From: Alphaproteobacteria bacterium
GTDB lineage: Bacteria > Pseudomonadota > Alphaproteobacteria > UBA6615
NCBI GenBank assembly: GCA_021774575.1
Contig: JAJFIX010000007.1
Coordinates: forward strand, 110,534-174,533
Length of the DNA stretch: 64,000 bases
Reading direction: 5' to 3'
Shown here: one piece after another, positions 54,198 through 63,881 of the stretch
Position numbering within the stretch: position 1 is the stretch's first letter
Layout: every line of letters begins with the position of its first letter
The notes under the pieces: generated by a model
Databases searched by the model: none
Told to the model about the DNA's origin: nothing
The model's input: only the letters and a program-made list of their open reading frames with translations
Position numbers and translations under genes: made by a program

Positions 54198-56543
54198 GTG
54201 ACGGCAAAAGTCGAAACGCGCCCGGCGATCACCGATAAGATCGCGATGGGGCTTGCCGACTTTGTTGTGCGGCGACGTCGGTTTGTTCTGATTGCGAGCC
54301 TGCTAGCCGCATTGGCAGCGATATCCGGCCTTGGGCGGCTTGAATTCGTGACCGACTATCGGGTGTTTTTCGGCGAAAATAACCCCGAACTTATCGCGTT
54401 TGACCAATTTCAAGATACCTTCACCCGCAATGATAACCTCCTGTTTGTGGTCAAACCGAATGACGGCGATATTTTTGACGTTGAGCATCTGACGGCAATT
54501 GAGGCCCTGACCGCCCGTGCCTGGGAATTGCCCTACGCGTCACGGGTCGATTCGGTGACAAATTTTCAATATAGCCGGGCCATCGGCACGGCGCTCATGG
54601 TCGATGATTTGGTCCGCAATGCGCCCGCCATGTCGGCCGAGGCCCTGGCCACCCGACGAGCCGTTGCCCTTGCTGAACCACTATTGAACGGCAGTTTACT
54701 CGCTGCCGATGGGGCGGCGGCCGGGGTCAACGTGGTCTTTATTTTCCCCAATGTCGAGCTAAGCGAAGTTCCCACAGTCATGCGGGCGGCGACGGATCTG
54801 GTTGAGGGAATGGCGACAGCCTATCCCGATATTGAGTTCGCCTTGACTGGCGCCGTTGCGATGAATGCGGCATTTTCAGACGCGACCATTGCCGACGGGA
54901 TGCTCTTATATCCGATCATGTTCGCAATCTTGATTTTGGTGACCGCCTTGTTTCTACGGAGCGTGACCGCGACGGTGGCGACAATGGCCGTGGTTATTCT
55001 TTCAACTGTAACTTCGGTGGGGGTCGCCGGGTATGCGGGCTGGCCGGTGACACCGGCCTCGGGCAGTGCGCCGGTGATCATTCTAACCCTGGCAATTGCC
55101 GACTCTATACATATATTGATCTCGATGACCGGTTATATGCGCCGCGGCGACACCAAGATCGAGGCGTTGAAGAAAAGTATAAAGGTCAATTTTCTTGCGG
55201 TTACGGCGACGTCTCTCACCACCTGTGTCGGCTTTCTGGCGCTCAATTTTTCCGATACACCCCCCTTTCATCATTTGGGTAATGCGACAGCGGTCGGTAT
55301 TGCCGCTGCCTGGTTCTATTCATTAACCTTTTTGCCGGCGACGCTGGCGCTCTTGCCAATGAACACTCGTCGCCGCGACGCGCCGGACGGACAATCTTCG
55401 TCGATGGCGACATTCGGTCATTTTGTCGTCCGGCGACATCGACCGATTGCCCTCCTGGTCGGGCTGGCTGGCTTGGGACTAATTGCGATGATTCCCAACA
55501 TCGAGCTCAATGACGATTGGGTTGAATATTTTGATGAGCGGCTGGAGTTTAGACGCAACACGGAATTTGCCAGTAAATATCTAACCGGCCTCTATCTCAT
55601 GGAATTTGCAATTCCGTCCGGGTCCAGCGGGGGTATTAACGATCCCGCCTATCTACAGGATCTCGACGCATTTACCGGCTGGCTGCGCGATCAACCGGAA
55701 ATACTGCATGTTTTCAGCTATAGCGATATTGCCAAACGGCTGAACAGAAACATGAATGGCGATGACCCGGCATTTTATGCTTTGCCGGTCGACCGTAATT
55801 TGGCGGCCCAGTACCTGCTGCTCTACGAATTATCGTTGCCGCCTGGGCTGGACCTCAATGATCGTGTGAGCACAGATAAATCGGCGACCCGGGTGACCGC
55901 AACTATGAACAATGTTGCGACCTCGACGGTTCGTGAATTTATTGACCGCTCGGCTGGATGGTTTGACCAGAATGCACCGCCGGAAATGCGCTCTCAAGCG
56001 ACCGGGGCAACGGTCCTGTTCGCCTATATTTCTGAGCGCAATATCAAATCGATGCTCGGCGGCAACCTGATCGCCGTGTTTCTAATCGCCGTAATTATGA
56101 TGGTGACGCTTCGCAGCACCCTGCTCGGCGGCATGAGCCTGATCCCGAACTTGTTGCCGATTTTGATGACTTTTGGCATCTGGGCTTTGCTGGTTGGGCG
56201 GGTCGGGTTGGCATCGGCGACCGTTACCGCGACCTCCCTCGGTATAGTCGTCGACAACAGTGTGCATTATCTCACTAAATATTTAAGGGCGCGGCGCGAA
56301 CAGGGGCTAAGCCCGGAGGAGGCGGTCATTTACGCTTTCGAAACAGTCGGCCTGGCCATTTTGGCGAATGCGGCTATCCTGGCAGCAGGGTTTTGCGTCC
56401 TAGCATTTTCGACATTTCGTGTTACGGCGGAGATGGGGCGCCTTACCGCAATTGCCATCGTCGTTGCGCTGGCAGTTGATTTTCTATTACTACCGGCCCT
56501 CCTATTGATGGGAGCGCGACAAAGAGGAAAACCATGGAAATAG
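54198..56543 (+). CDS. RND/MMPL family exporter
   Basis: A 781-residue RND-superfamily protein of the MMPL/HpnN kind. There are about twelve membrane helices in two halves, each with one helix followed by a periplasmic domain (FVTDYRVFFGENNPELIAFD is the start of the first), then five helices. A segment GVAGYAGWPVTPASGSAPVI with the conserved region LAIADSIHILI, and in the second half ATVTATSLGIVVDNSVHYL, correspond to the helix-4 and helix-10 proton relay areas. GTG at 54198 is the start. It overlaps the next gene by 10 bases. Such exporters move lipids or hopanoids between membranes. Confidence 0.88.
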   Translation: MTAKVETRPAITDKIAMGLADFVVRRRRFVLIASLLAALAAISGLGRLEFVTDYRVFFGENNPELIAFDQFQDTFTRNDNLLFVVKPNDGDIFDVEHLTAIEALTARAWELPYASRVDSVTNFQYSRAIGTALMVDDLVRNAPAMSAEALATRRAVALAEPLLNGSLLAADGAAAGVNVVFIFPNVELSEVPTVMRAATDLVEGMATAYPDIEFALTGAVAMNAAFSDATIADGMLLYPIMFAILILVTALFLRSVTATVATMAVVILSTVTSVGVAGYAGWPVTPASGSAPVIILTLAIADSIHILISMTGYMRRGDTKIEALKKSIKVNFLAVTATSLTTCVGFLALNFSDTPPFHHLGNATAVGIAAAWFYSLTFLPATLALLPMNTRRRDAPDGQSSSMATFGHFVVRRHRPIALLVGLAGLGLIAMIPNIELNDDWVEYFDERLEFRRNTEFASKYLTGLYLMEFAIPSGSSGGINDPAYLQDLDAFTGWLRDQPEILHVFSYSDIAKRLNRNMNGDDPAFYALPVDRNLAAQYLLLYELSLPPGLDLNDRVSTDKSATRVTATMNNVATSTVREFIDRSAGWFDQNAPPEMRSQATGATVLFAYISERNIKSMLGGNLIAVFLIAVIMMVTLRSTLLGGMSLIPNLLPILMTFGIWALLVGRVGLASATVTATSLGIVVDNSVHYLTKYLRARREQGLSPEEAVIYAFETVGLAILANAAILAAGFCVLAFSTFRVTAEMGRLTAIAIVVALAVDFLLLPALLLMGARQRGKPWK

Positions 56544-57346
56544 TGGGTAAATTGATTGGGCCAATATATGGTATGCTAGCCGGGCTCTTCTTTCTGGCAA
56601 ACCCAACTCACGTTGTGGCACAGAGTGATCAGGAGCGAGGTTTTGATATCGCTGCGCGCAGCGATCGTAGCGATCGTGGTTTTGGTGACAGCGAAGTTCG
56701 AATGACGATCGTCAGCCGAAATAACACCGGTGAGGAAACCAGCCGTCGGCTCTTGCTTCGAACTCTGGAAGTTACTGATGAAAGTTTTGGTAATCGTAGT
56801 TTGGTAATATTTCTGTCGCCCGAAGATGTTGCGGGCACGGCTTTGCTAACTCACGCGAATATTTTGACCTCGGATGATCAATGGCTCTTCCTGCCAGCTC
56901 TTGGCCGCGTCACTCAAATCAGCTCGGCAAACAAAACCGGTTCCTTTGCCGGGAGCGAGTTTTCATTCGAAGATTTTGCGTCCCAAGAGCTCAATAAGTT
57001 TGAAAATCGGTTTTTGCGCGAAGAGGCCTGTGACGACTTTCAGTGCGATGTTATCGAACGAATTCCGCGCTACGAGCTCTCCGGATATTCCCGCCAAATT
57101 AATTGGATCGACCAGCAAAGTTTCCAGCTTCGAAAAGTGGAGTTTTACGATCGTGGAGGCAGTTTGCTGAAGGTCCTAACCCTGAACGAATACAGAGAAT
57201 ATTCGGGCGGCTACTGGCGGTCTCACCTACTCTCGATGCGCAACATTCAGACCGGTAAATCGACCGACCTTATTTATGATACGTATGAGTTTGATGTTGG
57301 CATAGTGGCCGCGGACATGGAGAGTGATGCCCTGGGCTCGGACTAA
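56534..57346 (+). CDS. LolA-like outer-membrane lipoprotein-sorting protein
   Basis: A 270-residue periplasmic protein. A signal peptide ends at HVVAQ near residue 30. The following part resembles the lipid-carrier fold of the LolA/LppX type: VRMTIVSRNNTGEETSRRLL, then LVIFLSPEDVAGTALLTHAN, DQWLFLPALGRVTQIS and FAGSEFSFEDFASQEL. Such proteins are almost always encoded next to an MMPL-type RND protein, and here the genes overlap by ten bases. I infer a lipid carrier that receives cargo from the exporter. It converges with the response-regulator gene, eight bases away. Confidence 0.87.
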   Translation: MEIVGKLIGPIYGMLAGLFFLANPTHVVAQSDQERGFDIAARSDRSDRGFGDSEVRMTIVSRNNTGEETSRRLLLRTLEVTDESFGNRSLVIFLSPEDVAGTALLTHANILTSDDQWLFLPALGRVTQISSANKTGSFAGSEFSFEDFASQELNKFENRFLREEACDDFQCDVIERIPRYELSGYSRQINWIDQQSFQLRKVEFYDRGGSLLKVLTLNEYREYSGGYWRSHLLSMRNIQTGKSTDLIYDTYEFDVGIVAADMESDALGSD

Positions 57347-57354
57347 TTGACGGG

Positions 57355-57984
57355 CTAATCGTCTTTGAATTCCGTGCCGATGGCGAGGGCCAGCCGGACC
57401 AACTGGGAAAGGCCCTTTGTGTTGGTTTTTTCCATGATATGGGCACGATGGACCTCGACAGTGCGTGGGCTAATTCCCAAATTTCGCGCGACTTCCTTAT
57501 TGCTGTTTCCGACCACGAGCAAATCAAATACATCTCGTTCGCGCGGGGTTAGTAAATCAATTTGGGCCGCCGCGCGTTTGGCGTTGGATCGTGGTGTTGG
57601 TTTGGGGAGTGGCGAACTCATCGCATCGCTGACTCGGCGCACGATTTCATCGGGTGCGTAGGGTTTTTCAATGAAGTCAGCGGCACCATTTTTCATCGCA
57701 TCGACGGCCATTGAAAGGTCGCCATGACCAGTTACAATAACAACTGGTAACTCCGGAACTTTTCCCGCGAGATGACGTTGTAATTCGAGCCCAGTCATGC
57801 CCGGCATACGCACATCGGCAAGGACGCAACTTGTCGTAACATCGGACCCTTGATAGGCCGCCAGAAAAAATTCTGCCGAGGGAAAATCCTCGACGTCTAT
57901 ATCCGCAGATTCGAGCAGTAATCGCAAAGATTCGCGAACGGCATCGTCGTCGTCGATTACATAGACCTTATTATTTGGCGCCAT
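57355..57984 (-). CDS. FixJ-type response regulator
   Basis: A 209-residue two-domain regulator. The receiver domain has the acidic pocket at residues 11-14 (VIDDDDAVR), the phosphorylation site D57 (LADVRMPGMTG), the Thr in VVIVTGHGD and Lys in IEKPYAP. A LuxR/FixJ HTH covers residues ~140-205 (LTPRERDVFDLLVVGNSNKE, LGISPRTVEVHRAHIM). The gene follows the kinase gene after two bases, so they are co-transcribed. Its closest type is FixJ/TodT/NarL-like; the regulated genes cannot be named. No FNR/FixK gene is in the window. Confidence 0.92.
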   Translation of the reverse strand: MAPNNKVYVIDDDDAVRESLRLLLESADIDVEDFPSAEFFLAAYQGSDVTTSCVLADVRMPGMTGLELQRHLAGKVPELPVVIVTGHGDLSMAVDAMKNGAADFIEKPYAPDEIVRRVSDAMSSPLPKPTPRSNAKRAAAQIDLLTPRERDVFDLLVVGNSNKEVARNLGISPRTVEVHRAHIMEKTNTKGLSQLVRLALAIGTEFKDD

Positions 57985-57986
57985 AG

Positions 57987-60221
57987 CTAAACTCCAACGG
58001 TACTGTAGTGGCCTTGCTGCGACCTTTGATCCGCCTGAACTGTTGTTGGTAAATTGATACTAAGGCAGGCCCCACCAAGAGGGCCAACACCAAAATCGAT
58101 ATCACCGCCATGGGCCTCGATTATCGAGCGGCAGATCGCCAGACCAATTCCCATGCCTTGGTCTTTTGTCGTAACAAATGGAGAAAACCATTCGGATTGA
58201 TAATCGTCGGGAAAGCCGGGGCCGTTGTCTTCGATTTTGATTTTAACGTGATCTTCATCGCGTAAATTCGTGCTGATCTCTATTTTCGGGTTCGTAGTCC
58301 CTTCGATGGCGGAGACCGCGTTACGCAATAGATTGACGATAACTTGCTGCATCTGCACCCTATTGACAGGGATTAAAGGTAAGTCATTGGACAGGTCAAA
58401 TTTGAGTGAGATACGATTTTGTCCGGCGCTGTCGCCTCCGCTCGGCAGCGCCAATTCACAGGCTTCAGATATCACCTCATTAATTGGTTCGGGAGCAAAT
58501 TCAACGCGGCCCGATCGCACCAGTTCACGCACTCCTTGAATAATACGGCCAGCCCGGTCTGCTTGGGTAACAGCTTTGCCAAAAAGATTGGAAATTTGTG
58601 CCGGTGAATCGGCGGCGCCTTTGTCCAGAATTTTCTGGCAAACGGAAAGATAGTTGGAGATAGCTGTCAGTGGTTGATTTAGCTCATGTGCCAGAACAGA
58701 AGACATTTGGCCAATTTCAGCCGCGCGGGCGGCTGACGAAATTTCCGCGCCGAGTTCGCGCAGTCGTGTCTCGCGTAGAAGGCGCAATTTTTGCCGTTCG
58801 ATCTGTTGGCGGAGAGATATGTCGACACCGAGGACGTAGACTATGTCGAGAACATTCGCGTCGTTAAAATTTGAAATAAAGTTAAACTCGACCACCCGGC
58901 CAGTGCCGTCTGGAAATTCAATGTGCAGTTCCTCGGTCACTGTGATGCCGGCCAACCCTTCACTCACCGCGCGCCGTACCACTGCGTCCAATGCCGGTCC
59001 CATGATTGATTTGACACTCTGTCCAGCAAGTGATGCCGACGGCCTTGCATACCAGTCGCCGCAAGTTTGATTGGCAAACAGAATATTTGTGTCGGAGTCG
59101 ACGGCGGCAATGAGTACTGGCAGGCTGTCGGTAAGCAACCGCAATTGTTCTTCACTCTCGCGCAAACTATCTTCGGCGCGTTTGCGATCGGTGATGTCGG
59201 AAAAGGTAATGACCGCACCGACTAAATGTTCGCCGCGCATCAGCGGTGTACTCTTATACTCGACTGGAAAACTGCTGCCGTCTTTGCGCCACAACACCTC
59301 GTCTTTTGTTTGCCTTGGGGTGCCATCGGTGCAAGCTGCATACATCGGGCACTCGCTGAGGGGGTAAGGCGTTCCGTCCTCGTGGCTATGATGGATCAGA
59401 TCGTGGATTTGCAGGCCAATCAATTCTTTTGGCGTATAGCCGACAATTCGGGCTGCTGCCGGGTTAACAAATGTGACGCGGCCCTTTGTGTCGAGCCCAT
59501 AAATGCCTTCACCGGCAGCCTCAAGAATCATCCGATTTCCAGTGTCCGTGATCTGTAATTGGCCGATCAGCGATTCACTGTTCATGCGGGTTTCGAGACT
59601 ATCTATGTAGGCAAGGTTCCAATTTCGGGCAAATCTCGTCAGAAATCCGGCAAACATCAGCACCATTAGTGCGAGGCCCATATATTCTTTCTGTAACTGT
59701 GACACCAATGTTGCCATCAGAAAAAAATTAGCGGGCAGCATAAAGGCAAAAAATGCCGGCGGATGGGTCGCCGCTGTGGCCAGCGCACCGGCGGTCATTC
59801 CTGCAACTGTAATGGCGACAATAGCCTGTAATACTGGCGCTTCGGACTGGAATATCAATGGCACGGCGGCGGCCCAAATAAGCCCAGCCGCGCCGCTGCC
59901 GAGGGTATATAATCGCGCCCAGTTGCGGGAGTTTTCAAATCGCGTTGGGCTCGCTCGATAGGCCTGGATCATGCCAATTCTGATCAAGCAGACAATCCAC
60001 ATTGTTGCCAGCCACAGTGCCAGGGGTATCGTTGGAACTTCACCATAGGCGATGACGGAAATGATAGCGGCGTTCACCGCATTTGCCGTCAGGGCGATTT
60101 TGGACTCGTAAAGCTGCCGAATTCGCTCTTCAAAAAGGGTGCGCGCGCCAGTTTGAGGCGCGTCGTGCGCATGTCTGCCCAGGGTGATATCTTGGGCGGT
60201 GTGTGTATCGAATTGGGTCAC
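57987..60221 (-). CDS. PAS-domain sensor histidine kinase
   Basis: A 744-residue membrane histidine kinase. Residues ~45-205 hold about six hydrophobic segments. Two PAS domains follow at ~225-345 (ILEAAGEGIYGLDTKGRVTF, VGYTPKELIGL) and ~360-475 (LLTDSLPVLIAAVDSDTNI). The HisKA box with H512 is VLAHELNQPLTAISNYLS, and the ATPase has the N box NLLRNAVSAIEG, G1 DNGPGFPDDY and G2 GMGIGLAICRSI. The layout is that of FixL-like kinases, but the heme-ligand pattern of FixL is not visible in the PAS domains, so oxygen sensing should not be assumed. Its partner is the FixJ-type protein just downstream. Confidence 0.92.
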   Translation of the reverse strand: MTQFDTHTAQDITLGRHAHDAPQTGARTLFEERIRQLYESKIALTANAVNAAIISVIAYGEVPTIPLALWLATMWIVCLIRIGMIQAYRASPTRFENSRNWARLYTLGSGAAGLIWAAAVPLIFQSEAPVLQAIVAITVAGMTAGALATAATHPPAFFAFMLPANFFLMATLVSQLQKEYMGLALMVLMFAGFLTRFARNWNLAYIDSLETRMNSESLIGQLQITDTGNRMILEAAGEGIYGLDTKGRVTFVNPAAARIVGYTPKELIGLQIHDLIHHSHEDGTPYPLSECPMYAACTDGTPRQTKDEVLWRKDGSSFPVEYKSTPLMRGEHLVGAVITFSDITDRKRAEDSLRESEEQLRLLTDSLPVLIAAVDSDTNILFANQTCGDWYARPSASLAGQSVKSIMGPALDAVVRRAVSEGLAGITVTEELHIEFPDGTGRVVEFNFISNFNDANVLDIVYVLGVDISLRQQIERQKLRLLRETRLRELGAEISSAARAAEIGQMSSVLAHELNQPLTAISNYLSVCQKILDKGAADSPAQISNLFGKAVTQADRAGRIIQGVRELVRSGRVEFAPEPINEVISEACELALPSGGDSAGQNRISLKFDLSNDLPLIPVNRVQMQQVIVNLLRNAVSAIEGTTNPKIEISTNLRDEDHVKIKIEDNGPGFPDDYQSEWFSPFVTTKDQGMGIGLAICRSIIEAHGGDIDFGVGPLGGACLSINLPTTVQADQRSQQGHYSTVGV

Positions 60222-60338
60222 GGTAAATTGCGCTACGATGCTGTTTCTAAAAATTGACTAAATTGACTAATAGGGCGCTTCATCTTCTTTCGATCCTATA
60301 GGGTGCCTCACAAGGGTGCTGCATGGCAATATTTTCCT

Positions 60339-60755
60339 TTAATCTGCGTTTGGTGATGCTCCGGCAGCTTGCCGAATTTCAGCCGCCCCAGCATCGGGAC
60401 TGTCCAAACTCGTTGGATCGAGATCGCTGCCTCGTACGACTTGTTGTGTGGCGGCATCCCAGCAGCCCGAATTGCCCAACCAGGCGCGGAATGCATCACC
60501 TTCAGGCCCGTCTATATCTTTAACGATTTCAATGCCTTGGCGCAGGCCGTTTAGAATATAGGGAGCGCAAATCGGTAGGCAACCGCTCTCCGTAGAACTG
60601 GTTGGGTCGGTCAAGCAATTTTGAACCGCCCCATTTAACACCAGAGGATCGGCTGGCGCCGCATAGCTCATCAAAAAGACTGCGATAAGTACTGAGATAA
60701 AAAAGATGAGCGAGCGGACAGGGCGAAAAAGCGTGCCAGGTCCACCGGGAAACAT
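60339..60755 (-). CDS. Small exported Cys-containing protein
   Basis: A 138-residue protein with a membrane segment or signal peptide (residues ~13-35, SLIFFISVLIAVFLMSYAAP). Four Cys follow (NCLTDP, SGCLPICAP, NSGCWDAA) that could form two disulfides. I do not recognise a family. The ATG at 60755 follows GGAG. It is 120 bases before the kinase gene on the same strand. Confidence 0.55.
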   Translation of the reverse strand: MFPGGPGTLFRPVRSLIFFISVLIAVFLMSYAAPADPLVLNGAVQNCLTDPTSSTESGCLPICAPYILNGLRQGIEIVKDIDGPEGDAFRAWLGNSGCWDAATQQVVRGSDLDPTSLDSPDAGAAEIRQAAGASPNAD

Positions 60756-60872
60756 GAGGTATCTCCATTTATCACGAGTAAAATCGTAACCGCAGGCCAC
60801 CTTAAACTAGAAGGTGTATATCAAGAAGAATTAGGAATAATACTTAATTATTACCATAAAGATAAGAAAAAA

Positions 60873-62711
60873 TTAAATACGGGCCGCCTTGACGTCGGAT
60901 CCTTTGAAATAGGGCAAATTATCCCGCGGCGAGCAGCCCATGACCGCAATTCGCTCGGCAATTTTCAGCGCTTTTTGGTACTTGCGCTCGTTTTCCGGTT
61001 CGGTATGGGCTTCAATGGCGGTGCCGCAAATGGCGATCCCGCAGCTCGATTGCAGAGTGCGAATATAACGACCATTTGTCAGGCCGTCGGCGATGATAGA
61101 GATATCGAAAGTCTCTTGACGGCGTACGGCGATACCGGTCTTGACCAGATAGGTACGCAATCTCGCTTCGGCTTTGAGGACGATGTCCCAATATTCGGAT
61201 TCTGATCCGGTTTCCTCCGCCGAGACCAGCTCGAAGGCCCGGCAGAAGGCCAAAAATACATGCTCTTTCGGGGTCCCCCCGGTCCATGCGGACCGTCCGA
61301 GACTGCCCCAAACGGTGGTGTCGAGGTCCTTGGCAATCGATGGAACCTTATCAAAGAAGATGCGATGCAGGCTAACCTCGCCCATTGGCGTATCGCCGCT
61401 GCGCTCGTGATAGATGTCAATTGAGGCATGGGCGCCGCAGAGGGGACATGCATCCTCGCTATAGACCGCCTTTCGATAGACCATCGAACAGCGCAACCCG
61501 TCGGGCCGCTTGCCCTCGCAGATAAAGTAGCCGTGGGTATCGCTTTCCTTGTCATGGGCCTGATTGACCCAGTTGAACCGGTTGCGGAACTGCATGAAGG
61601 AGCGTCGATGGTTCCATAGGACCCATTCGAGTTTCTCGATCGGGCCAAATGTCGTCCAGTTGGAGCTGACATCGATGACCACACATTCGGATTTGTCTTT
61701 TGCCGCCCGCAGCCCGCGTCCAACGGTCTGGCCCCAGAGAACTTTCGATAGGGTCGGGCGCAAATGCACAACAATATTGCAATGGGGATTGTCCCAACCT
61801 TCCGCCAACACGCCGACCGAAATCAATGCCTCCAGCTCTCCTGCCTCGTGCTTGGCCAACAGGCGCATGCGCTCGGCTAGTGGTGTGCTGGCGGTGATGA
61901 TGGCAGCGGAAATCTCGAGAGTTTCAATATGGGCAAGTGTTCTCTCTGCGACCGCGACATCCGGGCAAAACCAGGCCGAAACCGGTCGCGGCTTGACCTT
62001 GGCGCGTTCTTCAAGATAGGCCGACGTGGCGTAGTCGAGCATCGACGAATTGATGATCGCCGAGGAAAGGGTTGCCACCGGAAAATCCCCGGCGGTGACA
62101 TCGATATCGCCGAGTTCCAGGTCGTGAATGAAATGACACCGGTAGCGCGGTTTAACCAAAATACCGTCGGCGATCAGCTCTTCAACATCGGCGCAATCAA
62201 GAATCGAATCGAAAACCAGCCCCAGCTGATCCCGCTGATCGCCGGTGCGTCGCTCCGGCGAAGCGGTCAGACCGATCAGCCGGGCGCTCTCTTTGCCGTT
62301 TTTCTCGAAATCCTCGAAAATTCGCTTATAGCCTTGGCCAACCGGTGAGACCCGGTGGGCCTCATCGATGATGATGAGGTCGGCCTCGGGCACCGCCCTG
62401 GCCATGATCTCCTTGCCGCGCATACTGGTCGACAACATGACGTCGCAATCGGCAAAACTGACACCCGAATCGGCAACTTCGAGTTTGAGCACCCGATGCC
62501 TTTTGGCCAATTCCCGGGTCAATTGCTCCAACAGCACCAGCCGGTGACACAGGACGATCACCTTTTTACCGTGATAAAAGCGTTCAATAAGCTCGCTGGC
62601 GAGCACAGTTTTTCCGGCCCCGGTAGGAGCCTTCAGGATAAAACGCCGATGCGCTTGCACGATCGTCGGAAACCGATCGATCACCTCTTTTTGCCATTTT
62701 CGAAGTTGCAT
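60873..62711 (-). CDS. SF2 DEAH-box helicase
   Basis: A 612-residue superfamily 2 helicase. The N-terminal domain has Walker A (LKAPTGAGKTVLA), motif Ia, DEAH (LIIIDEAHRVSP) and motif III (IGLTASPER). The second RecA domain has motif V (VLAEGWDNPHCN) and motif VI (WGQTVGRGLRA). Residues ~400-440 contain a putative zinc-binding set (ICEGKRPDGLRCSM and DACPLCGAH). The C-terminal ~170 residues form an extra helical domain. It resembles the DEAD/DEAH helicases of the RadD/XPB-like group that act in DNA repair. The gene is transcribed away from the response regulator at 62.9 kb. Confidence 0.87.
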   Translation of the reverse strand: MQLRKWQKEVIDRFPTIVQAHRRFILKAPTGAGKTVLASELIERFYHGKKVIVLCHRLVLLEQLTRELAKRHRVLKLEVADSGVSFADCDVMLSTSMRGKEIMARAVPEADLIIIDEAHRVSPVGQGYKRIFEDFEKNGKESARLIGLTASPERRTGDQRDQLGLVFDSILDCADVEELIADGILVKPRYRCHFIHDLELGDIDVTAGDFPVATLSSAIINSSMLDYATSAYLEERAKVKPRPVSAWFCPDVAVAERTLAHIETLEISAAIITASTPLAERMRLLAKHEAGELEALISVGVLAEGWDNPHCNIVVHLRPTLSKVLWGQTVGRGLRAAKDKSECVVIDVSSNWTTFGPIEKLEWVLWNHRRSFMQFRNRFNWVNQAHDKESDTHGYFICEGKRPDGLRCSMVYRKAVYSEDACPLCGAHASIDIYHERSGDTPMGEVSLHRIFFDKVPSIAKDLDTTVWGSLGRSAWTGGTPKEHVFLAFCRAFELVSAEETGSESEYWDIVLKAEARLRTYLVKTGIAVRRQETFDISIIADGLTNGRYIRTLQSSCGIAICGTAIEAHTEPENERKYQKALKIAERIAVMGCSPRDNLPYFKGSDVKAARI

Positions 62712-62940
62712 TAAATTGTCAGGCCGAAATTTGTGGGCGGGATAGTCAGCGCGCTAGTCTACATGATGAGTCGCGCAATTAGTATGATCTTTCCGGCCGA
62801 TATTGGATCAAATTGTCGCAAATGCGCACGCCAAGACCGGTGCCCGAACTCGCGTCACCTAATCTAATGTTAAGAAATATGACAATGGCTCGTATTTGCG
62901 GTACCGTGTGTGGTTTTTGAGACAGTATATAAGGTGCAGA

Positions 62941-63312
62941 ATGGCCCGAATTCTGATTGTTGAAGATAATCTCGAAATGCTCGAGATACTTAAAATGTCC
63001 CTGGAAAAGGCAGGCTACGACGTCATCATTGCGTCTGGCGGCCAAGCGGGGCTCGACGAATATAACAAGCATCAGTTTGATCTTGTCATCACCGACATTG
63101 TCATGCCCGACGTCGATGGGCTGGCCTTCGTCAAAGCCGTCCGGCTGATCGATAAGACGACAAAAATTATTGCGATCTCGGGTGGTGGTGGTGAAATGGA
63201 GGCCTCCTACGCCCTCAATGTCGCCGATATCTATGGCGCGGATTACGAACTCTATAAGCCCTTCGCCCTCGAAGAGCTCCTGCAAATGACCAAGGCCTGC
63301 CTGGCTGTTTAA
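62941..63312 (+). CDS. Single-domain response regulator
   Basis: A 123-residue CheY-like receiver domain without output domain. The acidic pocket is at E8-D9 (LIVEDNLEML), the phosphorylation site D52 (VITDIVMPDVDG), the switch Ser in IIAISGGGGE, and the Lys in ELYKPFALEE. The start ATG at 62941 has AAGGTGC upstream. Without a kinase gene beside it, its partner is unknown. Stand-alone receivers of this type, with GGG after the switch residue, are frequent in Alphaproteobacteria. Confidence 0.88.
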   Translation: MARILIVEDNLEMLEILKMSLEKAGYDVIIASGGQAGLDEYNKHQFDLVITDIVMPDVDGLAFVKAVRLIDKTTKIIAISGGGGEMEASYALNVADIYGADYELYKPFALEELLQMTKACLAV

Positions 63313-63440
63313 CTAAAGGCACCGCGCCGCATATTCACCCAAGATTTTGCATCATTCCAACACGCCCTTGACAAACATCCAAATGTTGTGCAATAAACAA
63401 CAAATGATAGAATAGTAATTCGATAAAAAGGATGTATCCA

Positions 63441-63881
63441 ATGATAACGGTCCCGATGAACCCCAATCGCCCCCGCACCCCAGCCCTTCCCGACAACCTG
63501 GACCCCACCCCGGCCTCTGACGCGATGGCCAAGGAGCTGGCCGCGATCCTGCCCACACCAAATATCAAACTGACATCGCTCATACCCCCAGAGCCCACCC
63601 CGGCCTCAACGTCCGCAACCCCTTCGCGCCCCCCGACCGAGCAGGTCAAAAAAATGCGCGCGCTAAATAAACAGCAGCACCAGACTCTGCGGGCCGGCCT
63701 CGAACCCGGCGTCGAAAACCTGATCATGCAAACTGTTCTGCCCGCCAAACGGGCGGCGATCGAGGCTTTCACCGACGGCCGTGACCGCCCCGGTTTCACC
63801 GACGTCAACGACCCCTACACCCACTGCCTGCGCGACATCGAGCGCCGCATCGACGGCAGCGGTTTTGCCAAATTGAATTAG
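63441..63881 (+). CDS. Hypothetical protein, Pro-rich N-terminus
   Basis: A 146-residue protein; I recognise no family. The first ~65 residues are rich in Pro, Ala and Thr and are probably disordered. The second half (KKMRALNKQQHQTLRAGLEP, NLIMQTVLPAKRAAIEAF) looks helical. There is no signal peptide. AAGGA lies about eight bases before the ATG at 63441. An open frame in another phase continues from 63881 to the window end. Confidence 0.5.
   Translation: MITVPMNPNRPRTPALPDNLDPTPASDAMAKELAAILPTPNIKLTSLIPPEPTPASTSATPSRPPTEQVKKMRALNKQQHQTLRAGLEPGVENLIMQTVLPAKRAAIEAFTDGRDRPGFTDVNDPYTHCLRDIERRIDGSGFAKLN

Noticed and set aside
57987..60221. Kinase as an oxygen-sensing FixL
   Set aside because: The domain order fits, but no heme-ligand pattern is visible in either PAS domain.
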